This document shows, piece by piece, positions 43,553-52,058 of a stretch of 64,000 bases of DNA. The position numbers were made by a program, and so were the translations under genes. Below the pieces are notes generated by a model. The model worked only from the letters and a program-made list of their open reading frames with translations. It ran no database searches and had not been told where the DNA came from. The stretch's first letter is position 1. Each line of letters starts with the position of its first letter. This DNA comes from Bog-752 sp963799395 (GTDB lineage Bacteria > Actinomycetota > Thermoleophilia > UBA2241): positions 1 through 64,000 of the forward strand of contig CAWCWZ010000053.1 of the NCBI GenBank assembly GCA_963799395.1, read 5' to 3'.

Positions 43553-45002
43553 CGAGGTCGGCGATGGTCTGGGCGACCTTGGTCACCCGGTCGCAGGCCC
43601 GGGCGCTCAGGCGCAGAGCGTCGTAGGCGTGGTCGAGGGCCTGGAGGGCATCGGGTTCGAGCACGCAGAGCTCGCGCAGCGCGCGCGCCGGCAGATGGGC
43701 GTTGGCGCTGACTCCGGCGGGCGCCAGCCGCAGGCGCTGGCGAGCCCGGGCGCGGGCGACGCGCCCGCGCACGACCGACGACGGCTCGCCCGCGGCGTGG
43801 GCGCGCCGGTCGCGGGGAGTCAGGCGCGGAACGTCGACGCACAGGTCGATGCGGTCGAGCAGCGGACCGCTCAGCCGCTGCGCGTACTGGGCGAGGCGGT
43901 GAGCCGGGCAGCGGCACTCGCGGCCCTTGTCGCCGCGAAAGCCGCACGGACACGGGTTCATGGCGGCCACGAGCATGATGCGCGCCGGAAAGGTGAGCGA
44001 GGTCAGAGCCCGGGAGATCGTGACCTCGCCGTCTTCGAGCGGCTGACGCAGGCCTTCGAGAGCCGAGGTGCGAAACTCGGGAAACTCGTCGAGGAACAGC
44101 ACGCCGAGGTGGGCCAGGCTGACCTCGCCGGGGCGCGGCGTGCCGCCGCCGCCCACGAGGCCGGCGACCGAGATGGTGTGGTGCGGCGCCCGGAACGGGC
44201 GCCGCACCACCAGGGAGACGTCGGGCGGCAGCAGGCCGGCGACGCTGTAGACAGTCGTGACGTCGATCGCCTCGGCGACCGACAGCGGCGGCATGATCGA
44301 GGGCACGCGGCGCGCCAGCATGGTCTTGCCCGACCCGGGCGGCCCCACCATGAGCAGGTTGTGGGCTCCGGCCACGGCGACCTCGAGCACCCGTTTGACC
44401 CTGTTCTGGCCGAGGACGTCGGCGAGGTCGGCGTCGCCGACGACTTCGCCGCGCAGGAGCGTCTCGGGGTCGGGCCGTTCGACGACGGGGCCGCCGGCGC
44501 CTTCGATGAGGCCCGCCGCTTCGCGCAGGGTGGCGGCCGGCAGCACCTTGAGCCCGGGGACGAGCGCCGCTTCGCGGGCGTTCGCGCTCGGGACGAGGAG
44601 AGCCTGCAGGCCCCGCCGGTGGGCGCTCTGGGCCACGGCGAGCACGCCGGCCACGGGACGGATCGCGCCGTCGAGGCCGAGCTCGCCGATGGCGGCGGTG
44701 GCGGCGAGGCAGCAGCGGCTCTGGCCGGTCGCGCAGAGGAGGGCGAGAGCGATCGGCAGATCGAACGAGGGCCCCTCTTTGCGCACGTCGGCCGGCGCGA
44801 GATTGACGGTGATGCGTCGCGACGGGAACTCGTAGTGCGAGTTGACGATAGCCGTGCGCACGCGCTCTCGGCTTTCTTGCACGGCCGCGTCGGGCAGCCC
44901 GACGATGGTGAACGCCGGGGCCGCCGCCACCACGTCGGCTTCGACGGCGACGGGGTGGCTGTCGAGGCCCGACAGCGCCTCGGTCTGGACGCGGGCCAGC
45001 AC
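43476..45002 (-). CDS. comM: ComM-like Mg-chelatase family AAA+ ATPase
   Basis: 508 residues. The N-terminal Lon-protease-like domain reads VEADVVAAAPAFTIVGLPD and GELGLDGAIRPV. The AAA+ domain has Walker A GPPGSGKTMLAR and Walker B GVLFLDEFPEF. RRPFRAPHHTIS is the family signature, and a four-Cys zinc motif (CPCGFRG...CRCP) is present. ComM is a helicase that extends heteroduplex during natural transformation. It lies upstream of dprA and overlaps it if the long dprA start is used. Confidence 0.93.
   Translation of the reverse strand: MLARVQTEALSGLDSHPVAVEADVVAAAPAFTIVGLPDAAVQESRERVRTAIVNSHYEFPSRRITVNLAPADVRKEGPSFDLPIALALLCATGQSRCCLAATAAIGELGLDGAIRPVAGVLAVAQSAHRRGLQALLVPSANAREAALVPGLKVLPAATLREAAGLIEGAGGPVVERPDPETLLRGEVVGDADLADVLGQNRVKRVLEVAVAGAHNLLMVGPPGSGKTMLARRVPSIMPPLSVAEAIDVTTVYSVAGLLPPDVSLVVRRPFRAPHHTISVAGLVGGGGTPRPGEVSLAHLGVLFLDEFPEFRTSALEGLRQPLEDGEVTISRALTSLTFPARIMLVAAMNPCPCGFRGDKGRECRCPAHRLAQYAQRLSGPLLDRIDLCVDVPRLTPRDRRAHAAGEPSSVVRGRVARARARQRLRLAPAGVSANAHLPARALRELCVLEPDALQALDHAYDALRLSARACDRVTKVAQTIADLDGSDTIHQRHVAESLSYREHSWNLH
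44178..44210. repeat. Perfect inverted repeat, 15-bp arms, 3-nt loop, in comM
   Basis: 44178-44192 pairs 44196-44210 around GAA. It falls on the conserved RRPFRAPHH codons, so high-GC codon choice for a conserved motif may suffice to explain it. Confidence 0.7.
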
Positions 45003-45008
45003 GCCGGC

Positions 45009-45385
45009 TCAGGCGCCGGCGTCGAACGCCGCCCGCAGATGGCGGATGCGCGGCGGTCGCTCGAGAGCGTCGACGGCGATGATGTCGAAGCGGACATCGG
45101 AGACGCCCGTGAGCCACCGGGGGTGGCTGCCCAGCCACAGCGCGGCGAGACGGGCGATCTGGCGGCGCTTGCGGGGCGTGACGGCGTCTTCCGGCGCGCC
45201 GCACGTGCGCGTGCGGCGCGCCTTGACCTCGACGAAGGCGAGCACCCCGCGCGCCGCGCGATGATGTCGATCTCGCCGCGCCCGACGCGCTGGTTGACGG
45301 CGATGATGCGGTACGCCTGCTGCTGCAGGTACACCACCGCCAGGCGCTCGGCTGCCCGGCCGAATTCGTGCGGATCTGCAGGCAC
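45009..45385 (-). CDS. UPF0102 / YraN-family endonuclease-like protein, one frameshift
   Basis: The first half from 45385 reads FGRAAERLAVVYLQQQAYRI and GRGEIDIIARRAG, with the catalytic E-x-D of the restriction-endonuclease-like fold. The frame breaks near 45246 and resumes as LAFVEVKARRT, the conserved VEVK motif, and RFDIIAVD. The joined protein is about 125 residues, as usual. The function is uncertain; it is often next to rnhB, as here. A 12-bp-arm inverted repeat (45193-45222, 6-nt loop) lies in the coding part. Confidence 0.82.
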
Positions 45386-45571
45386 GAGGGCCTCCCTTCT
45401 GGTCGAACGAGGCGCTTGAGTGGAGGGGACCCTGACGACGCTAGCGCGACGGCGGCCATCGCTGAAGGGACGAGACGGCGGGGAGCCGGTGACGATCGCC
45501 GTACGTCTACCGCGGCGAGTGGCTGACCGACCCGGCGCGATGGCGCCCCCGCGGCCGGGGGGCTCGCGCGC

Positions 45572-46207
45572 CTACATCTCGAGGCCGAGCTCCTCGTAGG
45601 CGACGCTGGCGAAGGACAGGCGGTGCAGCTCGCAGACCCCATGCTCGGCGATGGCCTGGCGGTGATCGGGGCACGAGTAGCCGACGTGGCGGTCGAACCC
45701 GTAGGCGGGAAAGCGCTCGTGCAGCGCGACCATGAGGCGGTCGCGCGTGACCTTGGCGACGACCGAGGCGGCGGCGACGGCCGCGGAGCGGCCGTCGCCG
45801 CCGACCAGCGCTTCGTGAGGCACGACGCTCGCCCGCAAGGGGAAGCCGTCGACGAACACCGGCCCGTCCACCGGTCCGAGCAGCGCCAGGGCGCGGTCGA
45901 GGGCCACAAGGTTGCAGCGGTGGAGCCCGCGGCCGTCGATCGAGGCCGGCGAGCACGAGACCACGGCCAGGCGCCCGGCCCGGGCCACGACCCCGGCGAA
46001 GACCTCGTCGCGGCGCGCCCGGGAGAGTTTCTTGGAGTCGTTCAGAGCCTCGAGCGCGGCGAAGTCGGCGTCGGTCCAGGCGGAGTAGTCGAAGGCGACG
46101 GCGGCCGCCACGAGAGGGCCCGCCAGACAGCCGCGCCCGGCCTCGTCGGCGCCCGCCACCGTGCCGCCACCGCCGCGCTGCAGGTCGTGCGCGAAGCGCG
46201 GGTTCAT
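45572..46207 (-). CDS. rnhB: Ribonuclease HII
   Basis: 211 residues. VAGADEAGRGCLAGPLVAAAV holds the catalytic DE pair; LNDSKKLSRARRDE, and later the Asp in FVDGFPLRA, complete the active site. ASVVAKVTRDRLM and GYSCPDHRQAI are family motifs. It removes ribonucleotides from DNA:RNA hybrids. A 186-bp gap separates it from yraN. Confidence 0.95.
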   Translation of the reverse strand: MNPRFAHDLQRGGGGTVAGADEAGRGCLAGPLVAAAVAFDYSAWTDADFAALEALNDSKKLSRARRDEVFAGVVARAGRLAVVSCSPASIDGRGLHRCNLVALDRALALLGPVDGPVFVDGFPLRASVVPHEALVGGDGRSAAVAAASVVAKVTRDRLMVALHERFPAYGFDRHVGYSCPDHRQAIAEHGVCELHRLSFASVAYEELGLEM

Positions 46208-46233
46208 GGCGGCACTCTAGGCGCCGGCGGCCG

Positions 46234-46839
46234 TCAGGGCAAGCCGATGCGGGTCAGCGGCCAGTAGATGAAGAAGGCCCTGCCGATCAGGTCGCGGGCC
46301 GGCACCGGCCCCCACACGCGGCTGTCGTCGCTGTCGATGCGGTTGTCGCCCATCATGAAGTAGCTGTTGGCGGGCACGGTGTAGGGCTGGTTCAGCGACC
46401 AGGGCTCGCTCATGGTCGAGCCCGCGATGGTCGGCGCGGGATCGGTCGGCGCCGGCCGACCGTCGACCTTGGCCACGTAGGGCTCGTTCTGCCGCACGCC
46501 GTTCACATAGACCTGCCCGTCGCGCAGCGACAGCGTGTCGCCGGGCAGCCCGATCACTCGCTTGATGAACACGACGTGGGTGTCGAGCGGGTACTTGAAC
46601 ACGACGATGTCGCCGCGCGCCGGCGAGGTGAAGTGGTACCAGAAGCGCGCCACCAGCACCCGGTCGTCGGGGTCGAGCGTCGGCACCATCGACGGCGAGG
46701 GAATGCGATACGGCTTGACGACGAACGCCTGGAGCAGAAGGGCGACGGCGATCGCGGCGACCAGGATGACGCCGTACTCAGCGAACACCCTGCCCGGCGA
46801 CGAGCGCGCCCGACCCTGGGCCGGCGGAGTGGCGGACAC
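46234..46839 (-). CDS. lepB: Signal peptidase I
   Basis: 201 residues with one N-terminal membrane helix (about 22-42). PSPSMVPTLDPDDRVLV has the catalytic Ser and GDIVVFKYP opens box C. FIKRVIGLPGDTL has the catalytic Lys and GDNRIDSDDSRVWGPV is box E. It cleaves Sec and Tat signal peptides, such as that of the secreted hydrolase here. It starts 12 bp after rplS. Confidence 0.95.
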   Translation of the reverse strand: MSATPPAQGRARSSPGRVFAEYGVILVAAIAVALLLQAFVVKPYRIPSPSMVPTLDPDDRVLVARFWYHFTSPARGDIVVFKYPLDTHVVFIKRVIGLPGDTLSLRDGQVYVNGVRQNEPYVAKVDGRPAPTDPAPTIAGSTMSEPWSLNQPYTVPANSYFMMGDNRIDSDDSRVWGPVPARDLIGRAFFIYWPLTRIGLP

Positions 46840-46851
46840 GGCCCCGAAGAC

Positions 46852-47196
46852 CTAGTGCTGCTTCTCGCGGACCCGCGCCTGCTTGCCGATCTTCTTGCGC
46901 AGGTAGTAGAGCTTGGCCCTGCGCACGTCGCCCACCATCGTCAGCTCGATCTTCTCGATCTTGGGCGAGTGCAGCGGGAACGTCCGCTCGACGCCGACGC
47001 CGAAGGACTGCTTGCGCACGGTGAAGGTCTCGCGAGCGCCGCCGCCCTGACGCTTGATGACGGTGCCCTGGTAGACCTGGGTGCGCTGCCGACTGCCTTC
47101 GATGACCTTGAAGTGCACCTTGACGGTGTCGCCGGCTTTGAACTGCGGGATGTCGTCGCGCAGCTGCTTGCGTTCGATGTTCTCGATGATCGTCAC
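46852..47196 (-). CDS. rplS: Ribosomal protein L19
   Basis: 114 residues from GTG 47196, with GAGG 5 nt upstream. FKAGDTVKVHFKVIEGSRQR, QGTVIKRQGGGARETFTVRK and GVGVERTFPLHSPKIEKIE are characteristic L19 segments, and the C-terminus is basic. It sits at the 30S-50S interface. A TGGTAGAGT promoter-like element lies about 32 nt upstream. Confidence 0.97.
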   Translation of the reverse strand: MTIIENIERKQLRDDIPQFKAGDTVKVHFKVIEGSRQRTQVYQGTVIKRQGGGARETFTVRKQSFGVGVERTFPLHSPKIEKIELTMVGDVRRAKLYYLRKKIGKQARVREKQH

Positions 47197-47227
47197 GGGA
47201 GCCTCTTTCGAAAGAAATGCGCGCGGA

Positions 47228-47233
47228 ACTCTA
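47228..47233 (-). promoter_or_regulatory. Extended -10 element for rplS-lepB
   Basis: TGGTAGAGT on the minus strand, hexamer 47233-47228, with the expected TG one base upstream. The same 9-mer lies before acpP. The rplS leader would be about 25 nt. Confidence 0.35.
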
Positions 47234-47270
47234 CCAGATGCGGCGGCCGCACGCAAAGTCGCCGAACGCC

Positions 47271-47949
47271 TCAGTGCTGCTCTGGTCCTTCCCCGCCACC
47301 CAGTCTGTCACGCCGCCAGCGCGCCACGGCGGCGTGATCGCCGGACAAGCAGCACGTCCGGCACCGTCCACCCGCGAAACTCGGCCGGGCGAGTGTACTG
47401 CGGGTACTCGAGAGCGCCGCCCAGACCGGGCGAGAACGAGTCTCCGGCGACGCTGTCGGGGTTCGAGACCGCGCCGTCGATCTTGCGCACGACGGCGTCG
47501 AGCAGCACCTGGGCCGCTATCTCGCCCCCCGACAGGACGTAGGGACCGATGGAGACGCGGTCGGTGACGAGACGCGCCACGCGCTCGTCGATGCCCTCGT
47601 AGCGGCCGCACAGCACGCAGAGGTCGCCGCCGGCGAGCTCGCTCGCGAGCGGGTCGTCGAGCTGACGCCCGCGGGGCGAGAGCTCGACGACCCGCCGCGT
47701 CTCGGACAGGCGAACGGGGTCGGCCCGGAACACCGCCTCGAGGGCCGCGCAGACCACGTCGATGCGCAGCACCATGCCGGCGCCGCCGCCGTAGGGCGCG
47801 TCGTCGACCTGGCCGTGCCGGAGCGGCGTGTAGGCCCGGTAGTCCCAGAGGTTCAGCTCGACGCCGAGCTCGCGGGCGCGGGCCACGTGGACCTGCTGCG
47901 CGAACCAGGCGAACGCGTCGGGAAACAGGGTGAAGACGTCGAGGCGCAC
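47271..47949 (-). CDS. trmD: tRNA (guanine-N1-)-methyltransferase, one frameshift near the end
   Basis: From GTG 47949: LDVFTLFPDAFAWF, DDAPYGGGAGMVLR, LCGRYEGIDERV and IGPYVLSGGEIAAQVLLDAV, the knotted SPOUT fold with SAM-binding loops. PQYTRPAEFRGWTVPDVLL leads to the C-terminal domain. One extra T near 47347 takes the frame out; without it the sequence continues SGDHAAVARWR and stops at 47271. The corrected length is 225 residues. It methylates G37 in tRNAs, including tRNA-Pro. It abuts rimM. Confidence 0.92.
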
Positions 47950-48450
47950 CTAGAGGAGCCCCTCGCGCACCGTGATCAGGCGCCGCTCGCGATCGACCTC
48001 GACGAGCTCCTCGACGAACGGGATGAGCGACCGCGAGCCGTCGGCCGCGTCGACCTGGATGATGTCGTGAGCGGGGTTCATGAGCACCTCGGTGACGATC
48101 CCCAGCTCGACGGCGCCGGTCACGACCCGGGCCCCGATCAGCTCCGAGACCGGATAGTGATCGACGCCCTCGTCGAGGCCGGCCCCCGAGGCGAGGATGA
48201 CGGCTCCCTGCAGGGCGATGACGGCGTCGCGCGAGCCGACGCCCTCGAGGCGCAGCAGCGGCCGGGCGTCGGCGCCGCCGGCGCGCGAGAGCACGACCGC
48301 CTCGGGCTCGGCGCCGCCGGGGCGCTCCAGGAAGAAGCACTCCCCCCCGGTCAGGTAGTCGAGACCGTGCGGCAGCGGATCGAGGTAGAACTCACCGCCG
48401 AGCCCGTGCGCCCGGCCCACCGTGCCGCAGGCCCACAGGCCGAGAGCCAC
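47950..48450 (-). CDS. rimM: Ribosome maturation factor RimM
   Basis: 166 residues from GTG 48450. The N-terminal RimM barrel has GTVGRAHGLGGEFYLDPL. The C-terminal PRC-barrel has VTEVLMNPAHDIIQVDAADG and IPFVEELVEVD. It helps assemble the 30S head around S19. Between KhpA and TrmD, it keeps the classical rpsP-khpA-rimM-trmD-rplS order. Confidence 0.94.
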   Translation of the reverse strand: MALGLWACGTVGRAHGLGGEFYLDPLPHGLDYLTGGECFFLERPGGAEPEAVVLSRAGGADARPLLRLEGVGSRDAVIALQGAVILASGAGLDEGVDHYPVSELIGARVVTGAVELGIVTEVLMNPAHDIIQVDAADGSRSLIPFVEELVEVDRERRLITVREGLL

Positions 48451-48458
48451 GACGGACC

Positions 48459-48722
48459 CTAGTCGACGATCTCGACGATCGCGCGCTTGCCGTCGCGCAC
48501 GGCGCTCGCCTTGATGATGGTGCGCAGCGCCCGGGCGATGCGGCCCTGCTTGCCGATCACCTTGCCGACGTCGTCCTTGGCGACCGACAGTTCGAGCACG
48601 ACGGTCGTCTCTGTTTCGGTGGCCTCGACGTGGACCTCATCGGGGCTGTCGACCAGCGACTTGGCCAGATACTCGAGCAGGTCCCTGAGGACGACGCCCT
48701 CTGTCGCGTCCACGGCATCCAT
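48459..48722 (-). CDS. khpA: KH-domain RNA-binding protein KhpA
   Basis: 87 residues: LLEYLAKSLVDSPDEV followed by a single KH domain, with the GxxG loop as VIGKQGRIARALRTII. It binds RNA, usually with KhpB, and affects cell envelope growth in several bacteria. It starts 2 bp past the rpsP stop, in the usual place between rpsP and rimM. Confidence 0.94.
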   Translation of the reverse strand: MDAVDATEGVVLRDLLEYLAKSLVDSPDEVHVEATETETTVVLELSVAKDDVGKVIGKQGRIARALRTIIKASAVRDGKRAIVEIVD

Positions 48723-48724
48723 CC

Positions 48725-48970
48725 TTAAGCGTCGATGCCCTTGATGGCCAGGAGCCGCTTGACGGTGCGCGAGGGCTGGGCGCCCTTGTGCAGCCAGGCG
48801 GAGGCCTTGTCGGCATCGATCTCGATCAAGGAGGGCGTCTGCCGCGGGTTGTACTGACCGATGGTCTCGATGGAACGTCCATCGCGCGGCGACCGGGCGT
48901 CGGCCACCACGATGCGATAGATAGGGTTCTTGGCGCTCCCGACCCTGCTCAGCCTCATGCGGACGGCCAA
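48725..48970 (-). CDS. rpsP: Ribosomal protein S16
   Basis: 81 residues from TTG 48970, which has GAGGTGAT just upstream and gives the normal family start AVRMRLSRVGSAKNPIYRIV. DARSPRDGRSIETIGQYNPR follows, the core of S16. An ATG four codons later would cut off conserved residues. A TGATATCATGTGTG promoter element lies 60 bp upstream. Confidence 0.96.
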   Translation of the reverse strand: MAVRMRLSRVGSAKNPIYRIVVADARSPRDGRSIETIGQYNPRQTPSLIEIDADKASAWLHKGAQPSRTVKRLLAIKGIDA

Positions 48971-49029
48971 CTCATCACCTCTTCCCACAGACGAACATGA
49001 GGCGCTCCTAGCGCCCCGAATGGACACAC

Positions 49030-49035
49030 ATGATA
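49030..49035 (-). promoter_or_regulatory. Extended -10 element for rpsP-khpA-rimM-trmD
   Basis: TGATATCATGTGTG on the minus strand, hexamer TATCAT at 49035-49030, with TG one base upstream. It shares the 11-mer TATCATGTGTG with the rpsB element at 40004-40009. Confidence 0.45.
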
Positions 49036-49099
49036 TCACAGCGGGCGGGAGCGGCCCGCCGGCGCGCCGGCGTGCTCCGGCAGTCGCCGGCGGCGCCGG

Positions 49100-50435
49100 T
49101 CACGGCCCCCCGAACCCCGGCAGCTTGCCCAGCAGGCCGCCTTTGGGGCCCGCCATCTGCTTGAGCATCTTCTTCATCTCACGGAACTGCTTGAGCAGGC
49201 GATTGACGTCGGCGACCTGCGTGCCGCTGCCGCGGGCGATGCGCTGGCGGCGGCTGCCGTCGATCAGGTCGGGGCGGCGGCGCTCCTCGGGAGTCATCGA
49301 GAAGACGATCGCCTCGATGCGGTCCATCTGGCGCTCGTCGATCTGGGCGTTCTTCAGCTCCTTCATGCCGGGCACGCCCGGCAGCAGCCCGATGATGCTC
49401 GACAGCGACCCCATCTTGCGCACCTGCTTGAGCTGCTCGAGGAAGTCCTCGAAGGTGAAGTCGGCCCGTCGCAGGCGCTCCTCCATGCGGGCCGCCTCTT
49501 TTTCGAGATGTCGGTCTGAGCCTTTTCGATCAGGGTCAGGACATCGCCCATGCCGAGGATGCGCGAGGCCATGCGGTCGGGGTGAAACGAGTCGAAGTCG
49601 TCGAGCTTCTCGCCGGTGCTCGGCGAACTTGATGGGCTTGCCGGTGACGGCGCGCACCGACAGAGCGGCGCCGCCGCGGGCGTCGCCGTCGAGCTTGGTC
49701 AGCACCACGCCGTCGATGTCGACACGCTGCGTTGAACTGCTCGGCGGCGTTCACCGCGTCCTGGCCGGTCATGGCGTCGATCACGAGCAGGATGTTGTGC
49801 GGCCTGACCTCTTTGCGGATGCGCACGAGCTCCTCCATGAGCTCGTCGTCGACGTGCAGCCGGCCGGCGGTGTCGATGATGGCCACGTCGCCCTTCTCGC
49901 GGGCGAAGGCGACGCCGTCGCGGGCGATGTCGACGGGGTCGACGTCGGCGCCGGGCGCGTAGACCGGCACGCCGACGCGCTCGGCCAGCATGACGAGCTG
50001 GTCGATGGCGGCCGGACGGTAGACGTCGGCGGCGACCAGCACCGGGCGTTTGCCGTCGTTCTTGAGGAGCTGGGCCAGCTTGGCGCAGGCGGTGGTCTTG
50101 CCCGAGCCCTGCAGGCCGGCCATCAGGACGACGGTCGGCGGCCGGCCGCTGAAGGCGAGGCGCGAGTCGCCCGCACCCATGAGCGCGACGAGCTCCTCGT
50201 CGACGATCTTCACGACCTGCTGGGCCGGCGTGAGGCTCTCCATGACCTCGGCGCCCAGGGCGCGTTCTTTCACGTGGCTGACGAACTCGCGGACGACCTT
50301 GAAGTTGACGTCGGCCTCGAGCAGGGCCAGGCGGATCTCGCGCATGGCCTTGTCGACGTCGGCCTCGCTCAGCTTGCCGTGACCACGCAGCTCGCCGAAG
50401 ACGCCCTGCAGGCGCTCCGAGAGGGAATCGAACAT
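49100..50435 (-). CDS. ffh: Signal recognition particle protein Ffh, three frame disruptions
   Basis: ATG 50435 has AGAGG upstream. The N domain and GTPase G domain are intact: GLQGSGKTTACAKLA (G1), VAADVYRPAAIDQL, IIDTAGRLHVDDELM. Past EQFNA the sequence needs two single-base removals (near 49724 and 49620) and one base added to an A-run (near 49500). It then reads DGVVLTKLDGDARGGAALS, FDSFHPDRMASRILGMGD and the methionine-rich M domain (FLEQLKQVRKMGSL, LLKQFREMKKMLKQM). Ffh targets membrane proteins and is essential, so the breaks must be sequence errors. Confidence 0.92.
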
Positions 50436-50527
50436 GCTTCTGACGCCTCTTTCGCTTGCGGACAGTGGGACGGTACCCAGGGGCACTGGATTCTACCGCC
50501 CCCGGCGTGAGCGCGAAAAGCCCGGCT

Positions 50528-51049
50528 TCAGCGACCCGGCGGCCTGGCCCCGAGCTCGGTCGCCCACAGACGATGCGGCAGGTCGGCCCAGAGGAGCTCC
50601 CGCTCCGGCGCCATGCCCAGCCGCCGGGCGACCGCCTCGGAACGCGGATTGTCGACGTAGATGAGACTGACCACGCGCCGCAGTCCGAGGTCGCGGGCGT
50701 GCTCGAGGCAGGCCGCGCCGGCTTCGGTCGCGTAGCCCTGGCCCCAGTAGGCGCGGTGCAGGTGGTAGCCGAGCTCGATCTCGCGGCCGGTGTCGAGGTC
50801 GCGCCACACGAGACCGGCGCCGCCGATGACCTTCAGGCTCCGCCTGACCACGATGGCGCGCCGGCCGCTGCCGTCGCGGGCGACGAAGCCCATCTCCTCC
50901 GACAGCCAGATCCGGGCCCGCTCGCGGGTGAAGGGCTCCTTGACCCACCAGAAGACCTCGGGGTCGGCGAGGACCTCGGCGACGTCGTCGAGATCGGCGG
51001 CGGTGTAGTCGCGGACGACGAGGCGAGGTGTCTCGAGACGCAGGCTCAC
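50528..51049 (-). CDS. GNAT family N-acetyltransferase
   Basis: 173 residues from GTG 51049, overlapping the ftsY stop (GTGA). The RimJ/RimL-type start is RLETPRLVVRDYTAADLDDV. ELGYHLHRAYWGQGYATEAG holds the acetyl-CoA-binding loop. SLIYVDNPRSEAVARRLGM is the usual C-terminal motif. The substrate is unknown. It lies between ftsY and ffh. Confidence 0.9.
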   Translation of the reverse strand: MSLRLETPRLVVRDYTAADLDDVAEVLADPEVFWWVKEPFTRERARIWLSEEMGFVARDGSGRRAIVVRRSLKVIGGAGLVWRDLDTGREIELGYHLHRAYWGQGYATEAGAACLEHARDLGLRRVVSLIYVDNPRSEAVARRLGMAPERELLWADLPHRLWATELGARPPGR

Positions 51050-52057
51050 GAACCCGCCGGCGCCTCGTCTAGGAACAGCGCCCGGGCGAACTCGTCGGGA
51101 TCGAAGGGCCGGAGGTCTTCGAGTCTCTCCCCCACGCCGATCAGCTTGATGGGGATGCCGAGCTCCTCGCGGATGGCGATCACGATGCCGCCCTTGGCGC
51201 TGCCGTCGAGCTTGGTGAGCACGACGCCGGTCACCTCGACGGCCTCGGCGAACACCTGTGCCTGGCGCAGGCCGTTCTGCCCGGTCGTCGCGTCGATCAC
51301 GAGCAGGGTCTCGTGCGGCCCGCCGGGGATCTGCTTGGCGATCACGCGGCGCACCTTCGCGAGCTCGTTCATGAGGTTCACCTGGGTGTGCAGCCGTCCC
51401 GCGGTGTCGACGATCACGACACCGGCGCCGCGCGAACGGGCGGCGGCGATGCCGTCGTAGACCACCGCCGCGGGATCGCTGCCGGCCGCCTGCCGGACGA
51501 TCTCGCAACCGACCCGCGAGGCCCACTCGGAGAGCTGCTCGACGGCGGCCGCCCGGAACGTGTCGGCGGCCACCATGAGCGGCGTCTTGCCGAGCTCGGC
51601 AAGACGAAACGCGAGCTTGCCTATCGTGGTCGTCTTGCCGGTGCCGTTGACACCGACCACGAGGATCACCGCGGGCTGCTCCGACACGTCGATCAGACGA
51701 TCGGTGGGCTCGGCGGGCGAAAGCAGGCCGGCGACGATCGCCGCGAGGCGGCCGAGCAGCTCGTCACGGGTCGTCAGGCGCTGCTCGGCGGCATCGGCTT
51801 CGAGCTGCTCGACGATCCTGACGGTCGCCTCGACGCCGACGTCGGCGAAGATCAGAGCCTCCTCGATCTGCTCCCATAGCTCGTCGGTGATACCGTCGAA
51901 CAGGATCGTGCGAAAGTGCTCGCGCAACGCCCCGCCGGCCTTGCCGAGATTGTCGCGCAGCCGCCCGAACAGACCGCGCCGCTCCTCCTCTTCGTGGGCG
52001 ACCGCGGCCGCCGGCAAGCTGGTCCGACAATCCCTTGAACGTCTCGTGCCAGTCCAC
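51046..52057 (-). CDS. ftsY: Signal recognition particle receptor FtsY, one frameshift
   Basis: GTG 52057 opens WHETFKGLSDQL. One extra T near 52016 breaks the frame, which resumes at PAAAVAHEEEERRGLFGRLR. The N domain (EQIEEALIFADVGVEAT) and GTPase follow: GVNGTGKTTTIGKLA, VAADTFRAAAVEQL, IVDTAGRLHTQVNLM, LTKLDGSAKGG and FIGVGE-like LIGVGERLEDL. It lacks the long acidic A domain of E. coli. It docks Ffh-ribosome complexes to the membrane; smc ends 2 bp upstream. Confidence 0.93.
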
Positions 52058-52058
52058 C

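Noticed and set aside
44178..44210. 15-bp-arm palindrome in comM as evidence for a mobile element
   Set aside because: It falls on the conserved RRPFRAPHH motif with no insertion, so GC-rich codons for a fixed peptide can explain it. Kept only as a count in the overall excess.
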